From assembly GCF_030819175.1 (NCBI RefSeq), contig NZ_JAUTBJ010000002.1, positions 1,746,001 to 1,810,000 on the forward strand: a stretch of DNA of 64,000 nt, written 5' to 3'. The stretch is from Sphingomonas sp. SORGH_AS_0879. Lineage in GTDB: Bacteria > Pseudomonadota > Alphaproteobacteria > Sphingomonadales > Sphingomonadaceae. The notes under the pieces are model-generated. The model saw only the letters and a program-made list of their open reading frames with translations. It was not told the origin of the DNA and searched no databases. Of the stretch, positions 47,969 to 55,750 are shown piece after piece (position 1 is the first letter of the stretch; each line of letters starts with the position of its first letter). Both the position numbers and the translations under genes were made by a program.

Positions 47969-49797
47969 ATGATCCGTTCCGCCGTTTCCGGCACCGTGCT
48001 GGCGTTCCTGCTGGGCCGGGACCGCCCAGGCGCAGACCGCCGCTTCGACATCACAGGCCGCGACGCCCGCCGCCGCCGATGCCTTCGTCGCCGAAGCCGA
48101 GAAGACGCTGGCCGAAAAGTCGGTGGGGGCACAGCAGGTCGCGTGGGTCAATGCGACCTATATCACCGACGATACCGATGCACTGGCCGCCGCCTCGGGG
48201 GCGGAGATGACCGATCTGGCCGTCCGCTATGGCCTCGGCGCGGCGCGTTATCAGGCGGTGCCGGGCCTGTCCTATGACACCAAGCGCAAGCTGGACCTGC
48301 TCCGCGGCGGCATCACCCTGCCTGCCCCGACAACGCCGGGTGCGGCGGCGCAACTCTCAACCCTGACGACGCGCATGTCCTCCTCCTATGGCAAGGGCAA
48401 GGGCGTGCTGAACGGCCAGCCGATCAACGGATCGGATATCGAGGCCGCGATGGGCAGCGAGCGCGATCCCGCCAAGCTGAAGGAGATGTGGGTAAGCTGG
48501 CACGACAATGTCGGTGCCCCGATGCGCGCCGACTATGCGCAGATGACCGGCCTCGCGAACCAGGGGGCCAGGGAACTGGGCTATGCCGATGCGGGCGCGC
48601 TGTGGCGCTCGGGCTATGACATGTCGCCGGAGCAGTTTGCGCAGCTGACCGACAAGATCTGGGGCGAGCTGGAGCCGCTCTACAAGGCGCTGCACACCTA
48701 TGTCCGTTGGAAGCTGAACGAAAAGTACGGCGATGCGGTGCAGGCCAGGACCGGTCCGATCCGCGCCGACCTGCTCGGCAATATGTGGGCGCAGGAATGG
48801 GGCAATATCTACGACCTGGTCGCGCCCAAGGGCGCGGGCGATGTCGGCTTCGACACCGGCGATCTGCTCAAGGCCAAGGGCTATGATCCGATCAAGATGG
48901 TCAAGGCGGGCGAGGGCTTCTACTCGTCGCTGGGCTTCGCGCCACTGCCGCAGAGTTTCTGGCAGCGCTCGCAGATCGTGAAGCCCGCCGACCGCGAGGT
49001 CATCTGCCACGCCTCGGCCTGGGACGTCGACAATCTCGACGATATCCGGATCAAGATGTGCACCAAGGTCAATGCCGACGACTTCGTGACGATCCACCAC
49101 GAACTCGGCCACAACTATTACCAGCGCGCGTACAAGGGGCAGCCCTTTCTCTACAAGAACGGCGCGAATGACGGTTTCCACGAGGCGATCGGCGACACCG
49201 TCGCCCTGTCGATCACGCCCGATTATCTGGTGAAGATCGGCCTGCTCGATCCGGCGCGCGTGCCGAGCACCGACAAGGATATCGGGCTGCTGCTGCGCCA
49301 GGCGATGGACAAGGTGGCGTTCCTGCCCTTTGGCCTGTTGATCGACAAATGGCGCTGGGGCGTGTTTTCGGGGCAGATCCCGGCGGGCCAGTATCAAGCG
49401 GGTTGGGACGCGCTACGGCTGAAATATCAGGGCGTGGTGCCGCCGGTGGCGCGCGACGAGACCAAATTCGATCCAGGCGCGAAGTACCACATCCCGGCGG
49501 GCGTGCCCTATGCCCCGCTATTTCCTGGCGCGGGTGCTCCAGTTCCAGTTCTACAAGGCGGCGTGCGACCAGGCCGGGTGGAAGGGGCCGCTGCACCGCT
49601 GTTCCTTCTATGGGAACAAGGCGGTTGGCGAGAAGCTGAACGCGATGCTGGCGATGGGCCAGTCCAAGCCGTGGCCGGACGCGCTCCAGGTGTTCACGGG
49701 CAGCCGCGAAATGTCGGGCAAGGCGCTGGTCGAATATTTCGCGCCGTTGAAGGCGTGGCTCGACCAGCAGAACAAGGGCAAGCCGCAGGGTTGGTGA
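47969..49797 (+). pseudogene. M2 family (ACE-like) metallopeptidase with two frameshifts
   Basis: Most of the gene is intact: zinc motif HHELGHNYYQ near 49095, the downstream Glu ligand in GFHEAIGDTVALS, and M2-typical surrounding sequence. Two frame breaks exist. In the signal peptide, CTGCTGGGCCGGGACC (48008-48023) has one G too many; removing it gives LLAGTAQAQT with a clean signal cleavage site. Near the C-terminus, TATGCCCCGCTATTTC (49510-49525) has one C too many; removal gives ARYFLARVLQFQFYKAACDQ, continuing to the stop at 49797. The restored length is about 608 residues. It would be a periplasmic dipeptidyl carboxypeptidase. Confidence 0.85.
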
Positions 49798-49830
49798 TTT
49801 TGCGGGTGGAGGGCGCGGGGTACGCCGCCT

Positions 49831-50029
49831 ACCCCTCCACCACTCGCTGACGCGAGCGGTTCCCCTCCCCATCGGGAATGGGGAGGATTGAGGAAGGCCG
49901 AACTCATTCCTCCCCAAGCTCGCTTGAAGAGGGGGACCGCCGCGAAGCGGTGGTGGAGGGGCCGGGTCGCGAGCGGTGACACCCCTCCGTCAGTCCTGCG
50001 GACTGCCACCTCCCCTTGCACGGGAGGAA
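49831..50029. repeat. Family C repeats, one half copy and one full copy
   Basis: A half copy at 49831-49889 (CCCCTCCACCACTCGC-TGAC-GCGAGCGG...) is followed by a full copy at 49906-50029. The full copy has stem 1 ACCGC-CGCGAA-GCGGT and stem 2 CAGTCC-TGC-GGACTG, then CCACCTCCCC. They occupy most of the left part of the 431-bp gap 49798-50228, in which I see no gene. Confidence 0.85.
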
Positions 50030-50045
50030 GATTGGCTCTCCCCGT

Positions 50046-50220
50046 CCGTTCAGCCTGAGCGAAGTCGAAGGCGTAAAGATATACACCCGTCATCCCAGCG
50101 AAGGCTGGGATCTTAGGCAGCTACATCCAGCAATCGAAAAAGGCCCCAGCCTGCGCTGGGGCGACGGCCTTTTGGACGGCCTCACCGTTTAGCCTTCGAC
50201 TTCGCTCAGGCTGAACGGGG
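50046..50220. repeat. Cluster of family A and family B repeats
   Basis: Four elements lie in 175 bp: inverted family A (50046-50071), direct family B with the GTCATCCCAGC variant (50089-50115), inverted family B (50141-50167), and direct family A (50193-50220). The two A copies and two B copies are nested as a symmetric inverted repeat. It lies between the convergent M2 peptidase and cationic-protein genes. Confidence 0.85.
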
Positions 50221-50228
50221 CGGGCGAT

Positions 50229-50675
50229 TCAGCGTTGCTCGCCGTCCTCATTCCCATCCCGTTTGGCGGAACTCCCCTTCAGCGACAATAACGCGGCCGT
50301 CAGCCCGGCCGCCGCCGCCAGGCTCCCGAGGATCGACGCGACCCCCCATTTGCCGCCGACCCGGTCCAGCCCGTGCTTGCCCAGAACGGGAGCAGGCGCG
50401 GCCGTGATCGCGGCGGGTTTGCGCGGAGGGGCCTTGCGCGGCGCGGTGCGCTTGGTCGAGCGGGGCTTGGGCGGGGCCTTGGGCTTGGCCGCCGGCTTTG
50501 GCGCTTCGGGAGCAGCGCCTTCCGCCTCTTCGGCAGCCGGGGGCGTGACCGGTTCTTCGGTCGCAACGTCCGCCTTGGGGGCGGCGCGTTTGCGCGGCGA
50601 AGGGGTGCCCGCCGCCTTGGGCGTGGCGCGGCGGCGGGGCGGACGTGGCTTTTTCGGGTCCATGGTGTCGACCAT
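50229..50675 (-). CDS. Cationic Pro/Ala/Lys-rich protein with a C-terminal membrane segment
   Basis: The 148-residue protein starts MVDTMDPKKPRPPRRRATPK. It continues as a low-complexity stretch of Lys, Arg, Pro and Ala (resembling histone H1-like or AlgP-like tails, with acidic patches). It ends in a hydrophobic helix (VASILGSLAAAAGLTAALLSL) plus a short polar tail. A purine-rich GAAGGGGA precedes ATG 50675. I do not recognise a family. It may be a tail-anchored protein able to touch DNA or polyanions, but this is inference from composition. It follows amn by 68 bases. Confidence 0.6.
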   Translation of the reverse strand: MVDTMDPKKPRPPRRRATPKAAGTPSPRKRAAPKADVATEEPVTPPAAEEAEGAAPEAPKPAAKPKAPPKPRSTKRTAPRKAPPRKPAAITAAPAPVLGKHGLDRVGGKWGVASILGSLAAAAGLTAALLSLKGSSAKRDGNEDGEQR

Positions 50676-50743
50676 CGCAAAATCCCCTTCGGTTCGTGAC
50701 CGTAACGCTTGCGCCTGCCCCCGGTTTCTTATCCGCTTGCCGA

Positions 50744-52180
50744 TCAGCGGAAGGGCGGCTCGTTGAATGCGCGCAGCTTGCGGCTGTGCAGCTTGTTGCC
50801 CTCCAGGCGGAGTTGCTCGCAGGTTTCGATGCCGATCCGCATATGCTCGCTGATCGCGCGTTCGTAGAAGCGGTTGGCCTGCCCCGGCAGCTTCAATTCG
50901 CCATGCAGCGGCTTGTCCGACACGCAGAGCAATGTCCCGTACGGCACGCGGAAGCGATAGCCCTGCGCCGCGATCGTCGCGGACTCCATGTCGATCCCGA
51001 CCGCGCGGCTGAGCGAGAAGCGCAAGGCCGACTTGGAATAGCGCAATTCCCAATTGCGGTCGTCGGTGGTCACGATCGTGCCAGTGCGCAAGCGGCGCTT
51101 CAACTCGTCGCCCGACTGGCCCGAGACGATCTCCGCCGCCTTGGCCAGCGCGACCTGCACCTCCGCGATGGCGGGCACCGGGATTTCGGGGGGGAGCACA
51201 TCGTCCAGCACATGGTCGTCGCGCAGGTACGCATGGGCCAGCACATAGTCGCCGATCCGCTGGCTGGGGCGCAGGCCGCCGCAATGGCCGATCATCAGCC
51301 ATGCCTCGGGCCGCATCACCGCGAGGTGGTCGCAGATCGTCTTGGCATTGGACGGCCCGACGCCGATATTGACCAGCGTGATGCCGGTGCCGTCCTTGGC
51401 GACCAGGTGATAGGCGGGCATCTGGTGCCGCCGCCACGCGCTGTCGGTGACGATCTTGTCGACATCCTCGGGCCGCTCGATGACGATCCCGCCCGCGCCG
51501 GACAGAGCGGAGAAGCGCGAACCTTCGCCCAGTTGCGACGCGCCCCAGCGGACGAACTCGTCGACATAGCGGTGGTAGTTGGTGAACAGCACGAAGCGCT
51601 GGCAATGCTCGGGCGGGGTGCCGGTATAATGGCGCAGCCGGGCGAGCGAGAAGTCGGTGCGCAATCCGTCGAACAGCGCCAGCGGCCGGTTGCCGTCGGC
51701 GGTCATCCACAGGCCGTCGGCGATCTCGTCGCCGATATGCGCCAATTCGGTCGCGGGGAAGAAGCGCGCCAGTTCGGCGGCGGACACCGTGTCCAGGCTC
51801 AGCGCATGGCCGGGGTCGAGGACATAGGGAAAGGGGATTTCCTGTCGCCCGGGCACCGCCTGGACCTCGACATCGTAATCCTCGATCAGCAGGGTCAGTT
51901 GTTCGACCAGATAGTCCTTGAACAGCGCGGGCTTGGTCACGCTGATCCGGTAGTCGCCGGGCGACACGAGGCGACCGAAGGAGCGCATCGGGGCGGGACG
52001 CCCACCGACGCCACGATAGATCAGGCGGATTTCGGGATAGGCGAAGCAGCCATGCGCGCGGTCTTCCAGCGTCGGCACGGTGCCGTCGCGCAGATAGGCG
52101 GTCAGCGCCTCCTTCAAGCGAGTGACGGAGTCGGTATAAAGGCGGTCGAGTTCCTCGACGATCTGTAGGGCTTGAGTCAT
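50744..52180 (-). CDS. amn: AMP nucleosidase
   Basis: Hydrolyses AMP to adenine and ribose 5-phosphate, controlling adenylate levels. The 478-residue protein has the AMN-specific N-terminal domain (TQALQIVEELDRLY, then RLIYRGVGGRPAPMRSFGRL). The PNP/UDP-phosphorylase-like domain follows with GHCGGLRPSQRIGDYVLAHA, GIDMESATIAAQGYRFRVPY and LCVSDKPLHGELKLPGQANR. Length matches the family. A repeat-containing gap lies upstream. Confidence 0.95.
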   Translation of the reverse strand: MTQALQIVEELDRLYTDSVTRLKEALTAYLRDGTVPTLEDRAHGCFAYPEIRLIYRGVGGRPAPMRSFGRLVSPGDYRISVTKPALFKDYLVEQLTLLIEDYDVEVQAVPGRQEIPFPYVLDPGHALSLDTVSAAELARFFPATELAHIGDEIADGLWMTADGNRPLALFDGLRTDFSLARLRHYTGTPPEHCQRFVLFTNYHRYVDEFVRWGASQLGEGSRFSALSGAGGIVIERPEDVDKIVTDSAWRRHQMPAYHLVAKDGTGITLVNIGVGPSNAKTICDHLAVMRPEAWLMIGHCGGLRPSQRIGDYVLAHAYLRDDHVLDDVLPPEIPVPAIAEVQVALAKAAEIVSGQSGDELKRRLRTGTIVTTDDRNWELRYSKSALRFSLSRAVGIDMESATIAAQGYRFRVPYGTLLCVSDKPLHGELKLPGQANRFYERAISEHMRIGIETCEQLRLEGNKLHSRKLRAFNEPPFR

Positions 52181-52258
52181 CGCCCGGAGCTTAGCCGTGT
52201 CACCAGTTCTGGCAAGCGAACTACGTTTTTATGAGGGGGTGGGTGATCCCCGAAGCTT

Positions 52259-52490
52259 GGTTCAGCCTGAGCGAGGGCGAAGGATGTCCTGGGTGCCTGC
52301 CTTGGCAGGCAGTCGAAGAGGCCACGCTTTGGACCCCTCCGAAAATATGCACGATAATCGGATAGCGATTCCCTTGGCCTTCGACTTCGCTCAGGCTGAA
52401 CGGAGGTAGGGAGTTGGGCCAAGGTGCTTACCCCAATTCCTCCCCAAGCCAGGCTTGGGGAGGGGGACCATCCGCAGGATGGTGGAGGGG
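52259..52490. repeat. Repeats in the gap upstream of amn (families A and C)
   Basis: The 340-bp gap 52181-52520 holds an inverted family A variant (52259-52283), a direct family A copy (52378-52403), and a family C half copy (52436-52490) with stem ACCATCC-GCA-GGATGGT. Apart from these I see no gene and no clear promoter. Confidence 0.8.
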
Positions 52491-52520
52491 CGGGGCGCTT
52501 TCATCAACGCGCTCCGCACG

Positions 52521-52739
52521 TCACGCGCCCTGCGACGAATTCTCGTCTTCGGCCTTATCGCGCAGCTTTGCCGCCCCGAACGCCGCCCCCGCCACTGCCG
52601 CAGCGACACCGGCCGCGATTCCGGCGGCGGCGTAGGGGTGTTCCTTCACCGTGTCGCCAGCGGCCTTGGCCGCACCCTGCGCCTTTTCGGCAAAGCTCTT
52701 CGACGGAGCCTGCTTCTCGGGGGGGACATAGGTGGTCAT
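52521..52739 (-). CDS. Small Gly/Ala-helix protein resembling DUF883/YqjD
   Basis: A 72-residue protein: polar N-terminus (TTYVPPEKQAPSKSFAEKAQ), then KEHPYAAAGIAAGVAAAVAGAA, a glycine-zipper-like membrane helix, and an acidic tail. The arrangement resembles the DUF883/YqjD-ElaB proteins that anchor ribosomes to the membrane in stationary phase. The resemblance is weak and the function unproven. A GAGGAACC leader precedes ATG 52739. The gene follows the peroxiredoxin gene with a 103-bp gap. Confidence 0.62.
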   Translation of the reverse strand: MTTYVPPEKQAPSKSFAEKAQGAAKAAGDTVKEHPYAAAGIAAGVAAAVAGAAFGAAKLRDKAEDENSSQGA

Positions 52740-52842
52740 GACCAAGGTTCCTCTCGTTATGCTGGTCGGTAGATGGTGGAAAAACGCCCGACCGAGCCGC
52801 ACTGTTCCGCCTCCGATCCGACCGGGCATGCGGTTCGCCGGA

Positions 52843-53325
52843 TCAGAGGGCCGACAGCAGATGCTCGGCGGAGCTGACCTTGAATTCGCCCGGTGCCTCG
52901 ACGAACAGCTGCTCGACCACGCCGTCATCGATCAGCATGGTGTAACGCTGGCTACGCGTGCCCATGCCGAATTTCGATCCGTCCAGCGTCAACCCAACCG
53001 CCTTGGCGAACTCCGCATTGCCGTCCGCCAGCATGGTGATCGCACTTGCCGAATTGACCTGGCCCCAGGCCTTCATGACGAACACGTCGTTGACCGAGGT
53101 GCAGACGATCTCGTCCACGCCCTTGGCCTTCAGCGCGTCCGCCTGGGCGATGAAGCCGGGCAGGTGCTGGGCCGAGCAGGTCGGGGTGAAGGCCCCCGGC
53201 ACCGCGAACAGCGCGACGCGCTTGCCCGCGAAGAAATCGGTGGTGGTCACCTGTTCGGGGCCCTCGGGCGTCACCTTGACCAGCGTGGTGGTGGGGAGGC
53301 GGTCTGCGACCTTGATCGTCATCAT
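52843..53325 (-). CDS. Peroxiredoxin (Prx5-type, redoxin domain)
   Basis: The 160-residue thiol peroxidase has the peroxidatic Cys50 in VPGAFTPTCSAQHLPGF and Arg in the GTRSQRYTMLIDDG segment, typical of Prx5-type enzymes. A second Cys74 (EIVCTSVND) is present; whether it resolves Cys50 is not known. It reduces hydroperoxides using glutathione/glutaredoxin or thioredoxin. The gene starts with two ATG codons (53325 and 53322). It is divergent from the YqgE gene. Confidence 0.92.
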   Translation of the reverse strand: MMTIKVADRLPTTTLVKVTPEGPEQVTTTDFFAGKRVALFAVPGAFTPTCSAQHLPGFIAQADALKAKGVDEIVCTSVNDVFVMKAWGQVNSASAITMLADGNAEFAKAVGLTLDGSKFGMGTRSQRYTMLIDDGVVEQLFVEAPGEFKVSSAEHLLSAL

Positions 53326-53407
53326 CCTGATCCTAGGGGCAATCGGCCCGGCACCGCGCCGGGCGTTGGTCCGGCGTACATGCCCGAAGCTCCGCGCATT
53401 TCAAGCT

Positions 53408-54007
53408 ATGGCGAGGCGAAGCGACGATCCCTATAGTCGGGTGGTGCATCAACTGACCTATCTTTCCGGCCAATTCCTGCTCGCCATGCCCGGCATGGCC
53501 GATCGCCGTTTCGACCATGCCGTCATCGCCATGTGCGCCCATGACGAAGGGGGCGCGCTGGGCATCGGGCTGGGCACCACGATCGAGGGGCTCGGCTTTC
53601 ACGCGCTGCTCGACCAGTTCGACATACCCCATGGCGACGTGCCCGATGTGCCGGTCCATCTCGGCGGACCGGTCGAGCCCCGGCGCGGCTTCGTCCTGCA
53701 CTCCCATGATTGGGAGGGGCAGGACAGCGTCGATGTCGGCGGCAAATGGATGCTGTCCAGCACGGTCGACGTGCTGCGCGCCATTGCCGAGGGGCGCGGA
53801 CCCGCCCGCTGGGTGGTCGCGCTGGGCTATGCCGGATGGGATGCGGGCCAGTTGGAGGAGGAACTGCGCGAGCCCGGCTGCTGGTTCAATGTCGGGGGCG
53901 AACTCGACATCCTCTATGACGTACCGGCGGAAGGCCGGTGGCAGGCGGCGTTCGGCGTCGCGGGCGTCGATCCGCGTCAGCTCGTCATGGGCGGGGGCAC
54001 CGCCTGA
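53408..54007 (+). CDS. YqgE/AlgH family protein
   Basis: The protein (199 residues from ATG 53408, or 188 from GTG 53441) has the family pattern [22 protein letters not shown], then [16 protein letters not shown] and [20 protein letters not shown]. The role of YqgE proteins is not settled; redox or transcription-related functions have been suggested. No Shine-Dalgarno sequence decides the start, and family similarity begins just after the GTG. The gene lies 157 bp upstream of ahcY. Confidence 0.88.
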   Translation: MARRSDDPYSRVVHQLTYLSGQFLLAMPGMADRRFDHAVIAMCAHDEGGALGIGLGTTIEGLGFHALLDQFDIPHGDVPDVPVHLGGPVEPRRGFVLHSHDWEGQDSVDVGGKWMLSSTVDVLRAIAEGRGPARWVVALGYAGWDAGQLEEELREPGCWFNVGGELDILYDVPAEGRWQAAFGVAGVDPRQLVMGGGTA

Positions 54008-54051
54008 CGCCCATGGGAGGGCGACAGCGAGCCGCCCATTCACACTGAAGC

Positions 54052-54071
54052 ATATAAAGATATCTTTATAT
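54052..54071. promoter_or_regulatory. Perfect 20-bp palindrome upstream of ahcY (SahR-like operator candidate)
   Basis: The half-sites ATATAAAGAT and ATCTTTATAT abut to give a perfect inverted repeat, striking in a GC-rich genome. It ends 93 bp upstream of the ahcY start. ArsR-family SahR regulators, which sense S-adenosylhomocysteine, are known to bind AT-rich palindromes with a GATATC centre upstream of ahcY and methionine genes in Proteobacteria. The match is to my memory of that motif; no regulator gene is encoded in the window. Confidence 0.65.
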
Positions 54072-54164
54072 TTGATCCCGGGGGCGATCGCCGCTAAGGC
54101 GGGCGCCGTGCCGATCGGCGTGCCTATGCGTCTTGGTCGGCCCCATTTTGCACGGAGTTCCGTC

Positions 54165-55583
54165 GTGTCCACGACTGCCGCCACCAAGAACGATTATGTC
54201 ATCAAGGACATCAGCCTCGCTGATTTCGGCCGCGCCGAGATCAAGATCGCCGAAACCGAGATGCCCGGCCTGATGGCCCTGCGCGAGGAATTCGGCGCGG
54301 CGCAGCCGCTGAAGGGCGCGCGCATCACCGGTTCGCTGCACATGACGATCCAGACCGCCGTGCTGATCGAGACGCTGACGGCGCTGGGCGCCGATGTCCG
54401 CTGGGCGACCTGCAACATCTTCTCGACCCAGGACCATGCCGCCGCCGCGATCGCAGCGTCGGGCGTGCCGGTCTTCGCCGTAAAGGGCGAAACGCTGGCC
54501 GAATATTGGGACTATGTCGGCGACATCTTCACCTGGGATCACGAGGTCGCAGGTCAGACTGCGAACATCATCCTGGACGATGGCGGCGACGCGACCATGT
54601 TCGCGCTGTGGGGCGCGAAGCTGGAAGCCGGGGCGACCTTCGCCGAGCCGGAGAATGAAGAGGAAGTCGAGTTCCAGCGCTCGGTCAAGGCGTTCATTGC
54701 CAAGAAGCCCGGCTATCTGACCGAGACGGTCAAGAACCTGAAGGGCGTGTCGGAAGAGACGACCACCGGCGTCCACCGCCTGTACGAGATCGCCAAGAAG
54801 GGCGAGCTGCCCTTCCCGGCGATCAACGTCAACGACTCGGTAACCAAGTCGAAGTTCGACAACCTCTATGGCTGCAAGGAGTCGCTGGTCGACGCGATCC
54901 GTCGCGCCACCGACGTGATGCTGGCCGGCAAGGTCGCGGCGGTCGCCGGTTTCGGTGACGTGGGCAAGGGCTCGGCCCAGTCGCTCCGTAACGGCGGCGC
55001 GCGCGTGCTGGTGACCGAGATCGACCCGATCTGCGCGTTGCAGGCGGCGATGGAGGGCTTTGAGGTCGTGACGATGGACGAGGCCGTGAAGCGCGCCGAC
55101 ATCTTCGTGACCGCGACCGGCAATGCCGACGTCATCACCGCCGATCACATGAAGGCGATGAAGCCCATGTCGATCGTCTGCAACATCGGCCATTTCGACA
55201 GCGAGATCCAGATCGCGGCGCTGTCCAACTACAAGTGGACCGAAGTGAAGCCCGGCACCGACCTGGTCGAATTCCCGGACGGCAAGCAGATCATCGTGCT
55301 GGCCAAGGGCCGCCTGGTGAACCTGGGCTGCGCGACCGGTCACCCCAGCTTCGTGATGTCGGCCTCGTTCACCAACCAGACGCTGGCGCAGATCGAACTG
55401 TGGACCAAGGGCGAAAACTACAAGAACGAAGTGTACGTCCTGCCCAAGCACCTCGACGAGAAGGTCGCCGCCCTCCACCTCGAAAAGCTGGGCGTCCAGC
55501 TGTCGAAGCTGTCGGAGAAGCAGGCCGCCTATATCGGCGTGCCGGTCGAAGGTCCGTTCAAGCCGGATCACTATCGCTATTGA
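54165..55583 (+). CDS. ahcY: Adenosylhomocysteinase
   Basis: Hydrolyses S-adenosylhomocysteine to adenosine and homocysteine, closing the methylation cycle. The protein (472 residues) has [47 protein letters not shown], the NAD-binding loop [16 protein letters not shown], and the family-ending [12 protein letters not shown] 54165 is chosen because GGAG (54154-54157) is correctly placed; an ATG at 54126 lacks such a site. The gene has a palindromic operator candidate upstream and a hairpin terminator downstream. Confidence 0.96.
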   Translation: MSTTAATKNDYVIKDISLADFGRAEIKIAETEMPGLMALREEFGAAQPLKGARITGSLHMTIQTAVLIETLTALGADVRWATCNIFSTQDHAAAAIAASGVPVFAVKGETLAEYWDYVGDIFTWDHEVAGQTANIILDDGGDATMFALWGAKLEAGATFAEPENEEEVEFQRSVKAFIAKKPGYLTETVKNLKGVSEETTTGVHRLYEIAKKGELPFPAINVNDSVTKSKFDNLYGCKESLVDAIRRATDVMLAGKVAAVAGFGDVGKGSAQSLRNGGARVLVTEIDPICALQAAMEGFEVVTMDEAVKRADIFVTATGNADVITADHMKAMKPMSIVCNIGHFDSEIQIAALSNYKWTEVKPGTDLVEFPDGKQIIVLAKGRLVNLGCATGHPSFVMSASFTNQTLAQIELWTKGENYKNEVYVLPKHLDEKVAALHLEKLGVQLSKLSEKQAAYIGVPVEGPFKPDHYRY

Positions 55584-55616
55584 TGCGACCATCGGGTTTC
55601 GACCCGACGGCAACGG

Positions 55617-55651
55617 AAAAGGGGGGCGTCCGAAAGGGCGGCTCCCTTTTT
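55617..55651 (+). terminator. Rho-independent terminator after ahcY
   Basis: AAAAGGGGGGC ... GCTCCCTTTTT forms an imperfect G/C-rich stem flanked by A and T runs, 34 bases after the ahcY stop. It separates ahcY from the divL operon. Confidence 0.7.
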
Positions 55652-55750
55652 CTTGGGCGGGTGCCGTTCCGCCGCTGTTCGATGTGGCGCAGCGCGTGTC
55701 GATCGGGCTAGAGATGCGGGAATGCAGCTTTCTGGCCCGGACCTTCTCGG

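Noticed and set aside
28896-50220. The interspersed repeats as a CRISPR array.
   Set aside because: Copies are scattered, palindromic and not separated by regular unique spacers; no cas gene is present.
50676-51710. A long minus-strand frame continuous with the cationic-protein gene (493 codons in all).
   Set aside because: The region is fully covered by AMP nucleosidase in another frame on the same strand, and the extra part is Arg/Pro-rich shadow sequence. Only 50229-50675 has its own ribosome-binding site and a sensible composition.
53517-54164. An upstream extension of the ahcY reading frame overlapping yqgE.
   Set aside because: Homology to adenosylhomocysteinase and the only good ribosome-binding site place the start at GTG 54165.
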